A stretch of 25,255 bases of DNA from the NCBI GenBank assembly GCA_938003885.1, contig CALKWT010000008.1, forward strand, positions 1-25,255, read 5' to 3'. The position numbers and the translations under genes are program-made. This document shows positions 1 to 8,582 of this stretch, piece after piece. The DNA comes from an uncultured Balneolaceae bacterium. GTDB taxonomy: Bacteria > Bacteroidota > Rhodothermia > Balneolales > Balneolaceae. Every line of letters begins with the position of its first letter. Positions within the stretch are counted from its first letter, which is position 1. The notes beneath the pieces are model-generated. The model worked only from the letters and a program-made list of their open reading frames with translations. It was not told the DNA's origin and did not search any database.

Positions 1-40
1 ATTCTTATATTCCTGCCTGTTAATTTCACGCAACAGCTTC

Positions 41-1243
41 ATGATCTACGATTTTACTATTGCAGGGGCCGGGATTGTCGGGCTTTCAACTGCCTACAAA
101 CTTTCTTTGAGATTCCCGGATGCCAACATACTCGTGGTGGAAAAAGAGGATAGAGTGGCCGCCCATCAGACGGGGCATAATTCGGGGGTTATTCATTCGG
201 GCATCTACTACAGGCCGGGAAGCTATCGGGCCAGAAATTGTGTGGATGGACGACATCAGCTCGTGAGTTTCAGCGAAGAGAATGGTGTGAAATATGAAAT
301 GTGCGGGAAAGTGATCGTCGCCGCAAACGAAGAGGAAATGATCCGGCTTGATGAGATCTATCAGCGCGGAATTGAAAATGAAATTGAAGGGATAAAAATG
401 GTGTCCGGGGAAGAGCTCAGGCAGATAGAGCCCTATGCAGCGGGAGTCCGGGCTATCCATGTCCCGTGTGCTGGAATTGTAGACTTCCCGGGAGTCTGTC
501 GGAAACTTTCCGAAAAGCTGACCCTGGCAGGCCATACCGTGCGCTTTTCAAGTGAGGTCATGGCGGTGATTCAGACGAACGGCCTGCTCACCGTGAAACT
601 TAAATCAGATTCAGTCAGAACCCGGTTTTTTATCAACTGTGCAGGACTGCACAGTGACCGGGTAGCGAAAAGGTCAGGAGTGAACTCCCCTGTTAAAATT
701 GTACCCTTTCGGGGCGAATACTTTGAGCTTACTCCGGAAGCTGCCCGCAAGGTGAACGGTTTGATCTATCCCCTCCCCAACCCTGATTTCCCCTTCCTGG
801 GTGTCCATTTTACCCGGATGGCTCTTGGCGGAGTGGAGTGCGGGCCCAATGCTGTCTTTTCGTTCAAAAGAGAGGGTTACAAAAAAACCTCCTTCGACGT
901 AGCAGACACGATAGAAACGGTTGATTTTCCCGGTTTCTGGACCCTCTCCAGGAAACATTGGAAAACGGGGCTGGATGAGATGTACCGATCTTTTTATAAA
1001 ACCGGATTTTTAAGAAAGCTTCAGAAACTGATCCCCTCTGTGAGTAAGGAGGATCTGATCGGCTCCCCTTCGGGCGTAAGGGCAATGGCACTTGGTGCAG
1101 ATGGGGAAATTTTGGATGATTTCTATTTTGAGACTACGGAGAATGAAATTCATGTACTGAATGCCCCCAGCCCTGCAGCCACAGCCGGGCTGGCGATTGG
1201 GGATGAGATTGTAAAGCGGGCAGAAAAAACGTTTGCTCTATAA
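41..1243 (+). CDS. lhgO: L-2-hydroxyglutarate oxidase (LhgO family)
   Basis: A 400-residue FAD-dependent oxidase of the DAO fold, expected to oxidise L-2-hydroxyglutarate to 2-oxoglutarate and pass electrons to the respiratory chain. The N-terminus carries a Rossmann dinucleotide motif, GAGIVG at residues 9-14, after a short beta strand. It is followed by the HNSGVIHSGIYY segment near residues 46-57 and the PGSYRARNC segment, both typical of LhgO/YgaF proteins. Length matches the family (about 400). The ATG at 41 is chosen because homologues begin just before the Rossmann strand. The frame is open upstream to the window edge and no clear Shine-Dalgarno is visible. The next gene on the same strand, 185 bases downstream, is an FAD/Fe-S dehydrogenase of the D-2-hydroxyacid type, which suggests shared 2-hydroxyacid metabolism. 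Family assignment is strong; the exact substrate is inferred. Confidence 0.9.
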   Translation: MIYDFTIAGAGIVGLSTAYKLSLRFPDANILVVEKEDRVAAHQTGHNSGVIHSGIYYRPGSYRARNCVDGRHQLVSFSEENGVKYEMCGKVIVAANEEEMIRLDEIYQRGIENEIEGIKMVSGEELRQIEPYAAGVRAIHVPCAGIVDFPGVCRKLSEKLTLAGHTVRFSSEVMAVIQTNGLLTVKLKSDSVRTRFFINCAGLHSDRVAKRSGVNSPVKIVPFRGEYFELTPEAARKVNGLIYPLPNPDFPFLGVHFTRMALGGVECGPNAVFSFKREGYKKTSFDVADTIETVDFPGFWTLSRKHWKTGLDEMYRSFYKTGFLRKLQKLIPSVSKEDLIGSPSGVRAMALGADGEILDDFYFETTENEIHVLNAPSPAATAGLAIGDEIVKRAEKTFAL

Positions 1244-1428
1244 GTAGTAGCAGGGAGCGATCAGGGCCGGTTTGCACCCACGGAAGCCTGTCCTGACCAG
1301 AGAAGGATATCGCGGAAGTGGATTCAGGTTGCATGCCATTAGAAAAAGTTGCCGGCTTCGGGTTGAAAGGAAACATATTTCGGGTTACACTACCAGCGTG
1401 ACCTCCAAATGAATGAATCCAGGATATT

Positions 1429-4287
1429 GTGTCTGCTATACATACCGATACACTGACCCGAAGACTTTACGCCACAGACGCCTCCATGTATGAAGAGATT
1501 CCGGAAGGCGTTTCTTTCCCGCGAAATCTCCACGATATCCAGAGCCTGGTAAAACGGTCCATCGAAGAAGGGTTTTCCATTACCGCACGGAGCGCCGGCA
1601 CCAGTCTGGCAGGCCAGGCAACAGGATCAGGGGTGATTATGGACGGCTCGCGCTATATGACAACCATTCTGGAGATGGATGCAGAAAACAGAACGGCTAC
1701 GGTGCAGCCGGGTGTGATCAGGGATACACTGAATCTGGAAGCCTCCCGGTTCAACCTGCAGTTTGGCCCCGATACGGCAACAACCAATCGTTGTATGTTG
1801 GGAGGCATGATCGGGAATAATTCCTGCGGATCTTTCTCTATTAAATATCAGACGACGAGGGAGCATCTGCTTGAAGTGGAGGCGGTGTTGAGCGACGGCT
1901 CCACCGCCCGGTTTAAGGCACTTCAACCAGAGGAACTGGAGAAGAAGTGCAAATTGCAAAATCTGGAAGGCCAGATCTACCGGCAGATGCTGGATCTGCT
2001 CAAAAAGAATAAGGAAACCATCCTCCGGAATTTCCCCCACCCTGAAATAACCCGGCGGAATACAGGGTATGCGATTGACCGGCTCTGTGAAATGGACCCC
2101 ATCACACCCGGAGGGCGTCCGTTCAATCTTGCGGAGCTGTTGTGCGGAAGCGAAGGGACTCTGGCGATCACCGCCTCTGCAAAGGTAAACCTGGTACCTC
2201 TGCCAAAGAATAAAATCCTTCTGATTCCTCAGTTTACCAATTTACATGAGGCGATGCTTGCAACCGTAGAAGCTGTCCGGTACGGCCCTTCGGCTGTAGA
2301 GCTTGTGGACGATATTATCCTGGATGCGACCAAAGGAAATATCGAACAGAAGCGAAATCGTTTTTTTCTTGCCGGTGAGCCAAGATGCATTCTGATCATA
2401 GAGTTCGAGGGGGAATCCGCAGAGGAGATTCACTCGAAAGCAGAACAGTTGTCTGAAAAACTCATGGAGATGGGCCTGGGGTATGAACAGAAGGTCGTCT
2501 CGGATAGAGAGAAGATGGCGCAGGTCTGGAATTTGAGAAAGGCAGGACTGGGATTGCTGATGGGGCTCGGTAGTGAGAATCGGTCCCCCACTTTTGTGGA
2601 GGACACAGCGGTACGGGTTCAGGACCTGCCCGATTTTGTGAAGGATTTCAAAAAGATTCTGGCCAGGTATGAAACCAGATGTGTTTTTTATGCACACGCA
2701 TCTGTGGGAGAGCTCCATTTGCGCCCTATTGTGGATACCAAAAGTGAAGAAGGCGTTCGGATCATGAAAGAGATGGCCATGGATGTAGCCTTGTTGGTGA
2801 GAGAATACCGGGGATCTCTTTCGGGCGAGCATGGGGATGGCCGTGCCCGCGCACCATTCATCGAGACCGTCCTGGGGAGTGAAGTGATGCCTCTGCTTCG
2901 TCAGGTGAAAGAGATCTGGGATCCGGACTACCGGCTCAATCCCGGTAAAATTCTAGATCCTGCCCCGATGGACAGTGATCTGAGGTACTCTCCCGACTAC
3001 CGCCAACTAGAGGTCAAAACGGAGTTTAACTGGAGAAAAGAGGGGGGATTTCCCGCCGCTATTGAGCAGTGCAACGGTGCAGGAGTGTGCCGTAAACTGG
3101 CAACTGCCGGAGGAACAATGTGCCCCTCCTACCACGCAACACGCGAAGAGAAGGACTCCACACGTGGCCGTGCAAATCTTTTCCGTCAGCTGTTCGCCGG
3201 AGAAGAAGCAGACGCTTTCCGGTCGGAGGATCTGAAAGAGGCACTGGAGCTCTGCCTTAGCTGCAAGGCGTGTAAAAGCGAATGCCCTGCCAATGTGGAT
3301 ATGGCGAAGATGAAGGCGGAATTTACCCATGGCTGGCATAAAGAGCATGGATCTACGGTAGCGGACTACTTCTTTGGGCATCCGGAGAAGTTCTACCCGG
3401 TTGCTTCTCTGTTTCCCGGCGCGGTGAACTTTATGAGCAGCCGGAAGGGAGTGAAAAGGCTCGTTGAAAGGGCAGCAGGTATCGACAGTCGGAGAGAGTT
3501 GCCTCAATTTGCCCCGCAGACGTTTGAGAGGTGGTACAAAGTGCATGGGAGCGAATGGCAGGTACAGGCCAGCCGGCAAGTGGTCCTGCTGGTGGATATC
3601 TTTACCAATTACCATGAACCGGAAATTGCTATCGCAGCCTTAAAGGTACTCACTCACCTGGGTTATCAGGTGGTCATGCCGGGTGTCTGGCCCACGGGAC
3701 GCCCCCAGATTTCTAAAGGGTTTCTGGAGGAGGCAAAATCAATCGCGGAAAAGAATATCCGGAGGTTTGGAGCCTTTGCAGAGATGGATATTCCCATTGT
3801 TGGCCTGGAGCCGAGCGAGATCCTTACACTTCGAGATGAATATATGGACCTGTGCGATGATGAGAGTGTTCAATTGGCAGAAAAAATAGCGGCGAAATCT
3901 TTTCTTTTTGAGGAGTTTCTCTATACTGAACTCGCCGCTGGCAACATCCAAAAGATTGGCAACCATAGAAAAATCTATATTCACGATCATTGCCACACAA
4001 AAGCCCTGGTCGGCAGCTATTCTGCAGTGGAAATGTTTAAACAGTTTGGTTTCGAACCGGTTGAGCTGAAAACGGGCTGCTGCGGCATGGCCGGTAGTTT
4101 TGGCTACCAGAAGGATAAATATGAGGTCTCTATGAAAGTGGGTGAACAGACTCTCTTTCCGATGCTTCGGAATTTACCGCAGGATGCGGTTGTCTGTGCT
4201 CCGGGCTTTTCATGCAGACATCAGATTTCAGACGGAACGGATCGAAAGGCCAACCACCCTGCGGTTATTCTTGCCGGCGCGCTCTAA
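1429..4287 (+). CDS. FAD- and Fe-S-binding D-2-hydroxyacid dehydrogenase (YdiJ / D-lactate dehydrogenase type)
   Basis: A 952-residue fusion of three modules. Residues about 30-260 form a PCMH-type FAD-binding domain (SLAGQATGSG at 59-68). Residues about 270-510 form the FAD-oxidase C-terminal domain, with SGEHGDGRAR at 465-474 and NPGKI just after. Residues about 545-622 hold a Fe-S segment with Cys548, 554, 565, 609, 612, 615 and 619. A CCG-type domain near the end has HDHCH at 852-856 and Cys884-Cys885 in TGCCGMAGSF. This architecture belongs to E. coli YdiJ and to Pseudomonas-type respiratory D-lactate dehydrogenases, which use D-2-hydroxyglutarate or D-lactate. The start is GTG at 1429 with AGGA four bases upstream; an in-frame stop at 1414 limits any extension. 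Placement beside lhgO favours D-2-hydroxyglutarate, but D-lactate cannot be excluded. Confidence 0.9.
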   Translation: MSAIHTDTLTRRLYATDASMYEEIPEGVSFPRNLHDIQSLVKRSIEEGFSITARSAGTSLAGQATGSGVIMDGSRYMTTILEMDAENRTATVQPGVIRDTLNLEASRFNLQFGPDTATTNRCMLGGMIGNNSCGSFSIKYQTTREHLLEVEAVLSDGSTARFKALQPEELEKKCKLQNLEGQIYRQMLDLLKKNKETILRNFPHPEITRRNTGYAIDRLCEMDPITPGGRPFNLAELLCGSEGTLAITASAKVNLVPLPKNKILLIPQFTNLHEAMLATVEAVRYGPSAVELVDDIILDATKGNIEQKRNRFFLAGEPRCILIIEFEGESAEEIHSKAEQLSEKLMEMGLGYEQKVVSDREKMAQVWNLRKAGLGLLMGLGSENRSPTFVEDTAVRVQDLPDFVKDFKKILARYETRCVFYAHASVGELHLRPIVDTKSEEGVRIMKEMAMDVALLVREYRGSLSGEHGDGRARAPFIETVLGSEVMPLLRQVKEIWDPDYRLNPGKILDPAPMDSDLRYSPDYRQLEVKTEFNWRKEGGFPAAIEQCNGAGVCRKLATAGGTMCPSYHATREEKDSTRGRANLFRQLFAGEEADAFRSEDLKEALELCLSCKACKSECPANVDMAKMKAEFTHGWHKEHGSTVADYFFGHPEKFYPVASLFPGAVNFMSSRKGVKRLVERAAGIDSRRELPQFAPQTFERWYKVHGSEWQVQASRQVVLLVDIFTNYHEPEIAIAALKVLTHLGYQVVMPGVWPTGRPQISKGFLEEAKSIAEKNIRRFGAFAEMDIPIVGLEPSEILTLRDEYMDLCDDESVQLAEKIAAKSFLFEEFLYTELAAGNIQKIGNHRKIYIHDHCHTKALVGSYSAVEMFKQFGFEPVELKTGCCGMAGSFGYQKDKYEVSMKVGEQTLFPMLRNLPQDAVVCAPGFSCRHQISDGTDRKANHPAVILAGAL

Positions 4288-4496
4288 GGCGGGGGGAGCA
4301 GATTTTGAACGTGTCGTGTAGCCTGCGTACCTCACAGAATTGACCTCGTGTGCTACGTTTTTTGTGACCGGCTTGTCAGAAGAGTGGGTGCGCCCGGCGT
4401 GAAGTGCCTCCGGCCGATGGTGATCTTTGTCAGTCAGAAGCCGTATCTGTCGTCGGCTCATTCCAACGTAACTCTCATCTCCGGATGATGGCAGGG

Positions 4497-7229
4497 TCAT
4501 TGGAGATTTTGCGACAGCTGGATGTACTCTCTCGTCATCTGAGTTGACGAATGGTCCTCATCAAAGTTCTGCAAAAAGATATCAAGAGCCCGGTTCAGAT
4601 GTTCCAGGGCCAAAGGTTCCTTTTTTTGCATTAAATATAATTTACCCAGCTCCCTGTGATACTCCCCGACTCTGTAATGTGATTCAGGATAGTGCTGCTG
4701 GAAAAGTTTCCCTGCTTTCGTGAAAAAACTCTCCGCCTCTAAAAAGTTACCCATTTCGCGATGCACCATGGCAAGCCTGTTAAGATCAAGGGCGATCTCG
4801 GCATGCTCTTCGCCATAAATTGTGGTATCAATGTCCACCACCCGTTCAAAATAGACCAAGGCATCAGAGTATCTCTCCATCGTGTAGAGCAGGGCTCCCA
4901 TGTTGTAATACCCGATGCCGAGATTCGCACTGTATTCAGGTAAGATAAGCTCCTTGATTCGAATGGATTCAGCATGGAGCTCCTCTGCCTTTTCCAGATC
5001 TCCAAGATCTTGAACAGCCAATGCATAGTTATTGAGAGCCTGACTGTAGCTGTAGCTCTGTTTGCCAAAAATAATCTCATGAATTTCTAACTGTTTCTCC
5101 GTGTGATGAAGTGCTTTTTCTATCTCGCCCAGGGTTCTGTAGTTGATGGCCAGCCCTCCATGTATATTCGCTGCATACGAACTTATTCCTCCGTAAATCT
5201 GTTCCATTAGCGAAAGTGCCCGGAGCATATATGTTTCTGCCTCCCGGTGCCGGCCCATGGTTCTGTAGAGAGTTCCCAGTTTGCTGACATTTGAGGCTAC
5301 ATTGTAATGGAGGCTGTCATAGACTGATTCATAAAATCTGGTAGAATGCCTGAGCATCTCTTCAGCCTCTTCGAAATTCTGAAGACGGATATTCAGATCG
5401 GCTAGGTTACTGAGTGTATTGTATCGGGGTACAGTCTCAGCATACCCCCCCGCAAGATAGTGCTTTTCTGCTTTCTCGAGCATCATTTTAGCTTTTTCGA
5501 ATTCTCCACGTTTACCTAGGATAAATCCGTATATACCATATCTGTTAGCCAGGTCCAGATCGGTTGCATTCTCCGCCCGTTGGGTGACCTGCAGGGCCTC
5601 TTCGATATAAATTTGAGCCTGCTCGAGGCTGTCTGCCTTTTCCATCAGACTTGCAAGAGATGCGAGGGCCGAAGAGTATTCGATACTGTTTTTTCCGAAT
5701 GTTTCAATGGTCTGATCCAGTGAAAGCATATACGCCTGATATGAATTTTCGTAATCCTCGATATTAAGAAGAGTAAAGCCAATGGCAGACGCGAGCTCAG
5801 TGTATACTTCAGGGTTCTGTTCAATATTCTCCCTGACCTGTTCAAGACCCAGGACCATCGCCTCACTCACAGTGAGGTCTACTCCGGCAAACACAGATGC
5901 TCTGGGGTTGTTTACCGAAAAGATATCGATCATCAGGTTTTTGATCTGACTCACCTTCTCAGCCTCCGCTTTTGCCAGGTCGTGTTCATACCTCAGCTGC
6001 TTCAGATGATAGAACGTGGCTCCCGTCATTACAACCGAAAGAAGCAGGGTGACTCCGATCCGGAGTGAATTTCGCTGAATAAATTTTTTCGCCCGGTACT
6101 GAATGGTGCCTTTGCGAGCAGCTACAGGGCGTTTCATCATGTAATTTTTGATGTCTTCCTGCAGGTGAATGACCGAACTGTATCTGTCCGCCGGATTTTT
6201 TCGGATCGCTTTTAAAACAATGGCCTCCAGATCTCTGGAGACCGGGCCGATTGCACTTTTCTGAATCTGTGAGGGGCGTACCGCCTCTTCGTGCAAGATA
6301 GCATGGCGAACCTGCTCCAGCGAGTTTGTCTTAAGGTCAAACGCTTTCTCATCAGTAATTAAAGAGTAGAGCAGCAGGCCAAGTCCGTAAATATCGGTTC
6401 TGACCGTGGATTCATTTGTCAGAAACTGTTCGGGAGCGGAGTAATTCAGACTGCCCAGAAAGTGGCCCTCACGGGTTATATCGGGATTTTGCAGCTCCTT
6501 CTCGGGCGTGAGAAGCTTGCCGATTCCAAAATCTGTTACTTTCACCTCTCCTTCCGTGGTAACGAGGATGTTATCCGGCTTCAGATCCCTGTGCACCACC
6601 AGACGGGAGTGAGCATGCTCAACAGCTTTACAGATCTGGAGAAAGAGTTCGATGCGGGCGTTTAGTTTCAGCTCGTTCTTCCGGCAGTAATCCTGAATGG
6701 GGGACCCTTTTACAAATTCCATGATCAGGTAAGGAGTGTTATCCTCTGTAATACCCCCGTCGAGAAGCCTGGTGATATTGGGATGCTCCAGCCTGGAGAG
6801 GATGACCTTTTCCTGATTAAACCGTTCTCGTAAATAGAGGGAGTAGAATCCGCTCCGAAGAAATTTAACTGCTACTTTCTGTTCGAACTGGCCGTCTTCC
6901 CTCTCGGCCAGGTAGACAGCACCCATTCCTCCTTCACCCAGCAGCTCTTTAATGACCCACGGGCCAATTCGTTGCCCGATGATATGATCCAGGCTGTCAA
7001 GACCGAGCTGTGACAATACCTCCTGATTAAAGAGGTCTGGACGGATGGTACCCGACTCCAGAAAGGACTCTTTTTCAGCTTTTTCGATATAGGTGAGATA
7101 TTCCAGGGTTTCCCGGAGCAGCTCCGTGTCAGAACCGCACCTCTCCCTGATAAATGGAATCCTCTGGCCCGATTCCAAATCAAGTGCCTGGTTGATCAGG
7201 GTATCTATCTGAACCCAGTATTGAGACAT
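4497..7229 (-). CDS. Membrane-anchored Ser/Thr protein kinase with C-terminal TPR repeats
   Basis: A 910-residue predicted signalling protein. A helical N-terminal segment (1-85) precedes a Hanks-type kinase domain (about 88-365). Visible motifs are the glycine loop GEGGMG (98-103), catalytic Lys122 in VAVK, HRDLKPDN (213-220), DFG (233-235) and APE (265-267), so it should be catalytically active. A single hydrophobic segment at about 391-408 would anchor it in the inner membrane with the kinase in the cytoplasm. The remaining 490 residues are helical tetratricopeptide-type repeats (recurring AEEML, ALxYFERVV, ALxHLNRAL patterns) that would lie on the periplasmic side and may sense protein partners. 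The start is ATG at 7229 with GGAG five bases upstream. It lies 57 bases downstream of the Tat-exported protein gene on the same strand, so they may be cotranscribed. No partner sigma factor is next to it. The substrate is unknown. Confidence 0.92.
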   Translation of the reverse strand: MSQYWVQIDTLINQALDLESGQRIPFIRERCGSDTELLRETLEYLTYIEKAEKESFLESGTIRPDLFNQEVLSQLGLDSLDHIIGQRIGPWVIKELLGEGGMGAVYLAEREDGQFEQKVAVKFLRSGFYSLYLRERFNQEKVILSRLEHPNITRLLDGGITEDNTPYLIMEFVKGSPIQDYCRKNELKLNARIELFLQICKAVEHAHSRLVVHRDLKPDNILVTTEGEVKVTDFGIGKLLTPEKELQNPDITREGHFLGSLNYSAPEQFLTNESTVRTDIYGLGLLLYSLITDEKAFDLKTNSLEQVRHAILHEEAVRPSQIQKSAIGPVSRDLEAIVLKAIRKNPADRYSSVIHLQEDIKNYMMKRPVAARKGTIQYRAKKFIQRNSLRIGVTLLLSVVMTGATFYHLKQLRYEHDLAKAEAEKVSQIKNLMIDIFSVNNPRASVFAGVDLTVSEAMVLGLEQVRENIEQNPEVYTELASAIGFTLLNIEDYENSYQAYMLSLDQTIETFGKNSIEYSSALASLASLMEKADSLEQAQIYIEEALQVTQRAENATDLDLANRYGIYGFILGKRGEFEKAKMMLEKAEKHYLAGGYAETVPRYNTLSNLADLNIRLQNFEEAEEMLRHSTRFYESVYDSLHYNVASNVSKLGTLYRTMGRHREAETYMLRALSLMEQIYGGISSYAANIHGGLAINYRTLGEIEKALHHTEKQLEIHEIIFGKQSYSYSQALNNYALAVQDLGDLEKAEELHAESIRIKELILPEYSANLGIGYYNMGALLYTMERYSDALVYFERVVDIDTTIYGEEHAEIALDLNRLAMVHREMGNFLEAESFFTKAGKLFQQHYPESHYRVGEYHRELGKLYLMQKKEPLALEHLNRALDIFLQNFDEDHSSTQMTREYIQLSQNLQ

Positions 7230-7286
7230 GTGGACTCCGTTAGATTATCAATAAGAGCCTGTTTAAGGGGAAGACGCATCGCCCAA

Positions 7287-8246
7287 TCAACTGCTGAATG
7301 CGCTGCTTAATACCGCGATACTCTCCTCTACTGCTTCTGCGTTGTCTGCATGGCCTTCAAACTCTATCGAAATGTAACCTTTGTAACCAGCATCTCCCAG
7401 AATCCGGGCAATTCTGGGGTAGTCCAGATCGAGAGTATAGTAGCGGCCGCCTCCATAATAGGTCTTGGCTTGTACAAATACCGTATAGGGAGCCAGCATT
7501 TCTATCTGGTCGTAAGGGTCTTCCAGAAAATTACCGGTATCCAGCAGGACCCGTAACCAGGGGGAGTCCACGGCATGCATCAGCCTGAGAAGGCCCTCAG
7601 CGGTTCGGGTAAGCCCCCAGTGATTTTCAAGCCCCAGCATCACGCCGTGCTCTTCAGCAACCGGCACGATCTGTTCCAGTGCATCGACACACCACTGAAA
7701 TGCATCTTCCTCTGTATACCCTTCGATAGGCGGCTCTTCACCGCGAAGGTCCATTAATTCCGAGAACGATCCGGTTGTTCCCCAGCGCCCTGTACTGATC
7801 CGGATACAGGGAATTCCCATGTCATGAGCCAGCCGTATAAATCGTTTTGTGTCTTCAATACTTTCTTGCCGCGCTTCCGTGTCGGGATTGAGGAAACGCT
7901 GGTGGGTAGAGAGGCAATTGAGATGCACTCCATGAATGAGTGCGTGCTTTTTCAAGGCTTTTATGTAATCCGGATCTTCGCTCTCCATCTGCCGGTGCAG
8001 GACATCGACCCCTCCTACCCCCAACCGGGAAGCTTCTTCAATCACGTGCTGTATGGGTACAAGTTCTGGATAGAAGTGCCAATAGGAATAGGTTGAGATT
8101 CCCAGCCTGACTCTGGAAGCGGAGATATCATCCCGACTTGAGGGCCTGCTGGAGAGTGAAGTAACCGGGATCAGGGTGCCGGCCACAGCAGCCGCAGATA
8201 TTTTTTTCAGGAAAGATCGGCGCTCATTGATTGGATTTGTTTCCAT
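7287..8246 (-). CDS. Tat-exported sugar phosphate isomerase/epimerase-like TIM-barrel protein
   Basis: A 319-residue protein of the xylose-isomerase-like TIM-barrel superfamily. The N-terminus has a twin-arginine signal, ERRSFLKK at 8-15, followed by a weakly hydrophobic alanine-rich stretch to about residue 30. It is therefore expected to be exported folded to the periplasm, which suits a metal enzyme. Likely metal-ligand segments follow the family order: GLENHWG (Glu207), LLDTGNF (Asp236), VQAK (around 259-261) and ISIEFEG (Glu295). The mature domain starts at about residue 46 with RLGISTYSY. No strong Shine-Dalgarno precedes the ATG at 8246. The substrate is not predictable; relatives act on keto-sugars or inositol-like compounds. 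It is divergent from the lipoprotein gene across a 336-base gap and upstream of the kinase gene. Confidence 0.85.
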   Translation of the reverse strand: METNPINERRSFLKKISAAAVAGTLIPVTSLSSRPSSRDDISASRVRLGISTYSYWHFYPELVPIQHVIEEASRLGVGGVDVLHRQMESEDPDYIKALKKHALIHGVHLNCLSTHQRFLNPDTEARQESIEDTKRFIRLAHDMGIPCIRISTGRWGTTGSFSELMDLRGEEPPIEGYTEEDAFQWCVDALEQIVPVAEEHGVMLGLENHWGLTRTAEGLLRLMHAVDSPWLRVLLDTGNFLEDPYDQIEMLAPYTVFVQAKTYYGGGRYYTLDLDYPRIARILGDAGYKGYISIEFEGHADNAEAVEESIAVLSSAFSS

Positions 8247-8582
8247 AACAGAAATCGGAATTTTGGTTACTATAACTATGTCAATGCACGAAGCGTGCCA
8301 AAGAGTATGATAACATCAATGCCTATAATATCAAATGCCTGTCAAAAAAACAGATTTTTAAATTTGGGGCTTCTGAAGAGGCTTGCTTCTATATCCCCTC
8401 CTGATACAGGAAATGAGGCACGATACGTCCTATTCGTTTTTTTCAAAAATTTGCACTTTCGGTTGAGCTGATCGAACTCTTCTTTACGCATTGCCAAATG
8501 TCGTTTAATTGTCCCCTGCAGTGCCCGGGATCCCCGTCCGCCTTGCCACGGGCTAACCATGAAAAATATTTGATACTTGCTG
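8247..8582. other. Divergent intergenic region
   Basis: This 336-base gap separates two divergently transcribed genes (Tat-exported protein on minus, lipoprotein on plus), so it should hold both promoters. It is AT-rich in its first half. A GCCCG...CGGGC inverted repeat is visible around 8523-8553 without a following T tract. I could not place a convincing promoter. A minus-strand reading frame across 8342-8626 has no recognisable domain and overlaps the lipoprotein start, so I do not call it a gene. Confidence 0.5.

Noticed and set aside
4315..4362. Possible terminator TGTAGC...GCTACG followed by a T run after the FAD/Fe-S dehydrogenase gene
   Set aside because: Stem of six pairs with one G-T and a loop of about 29 bases; too weak to call.
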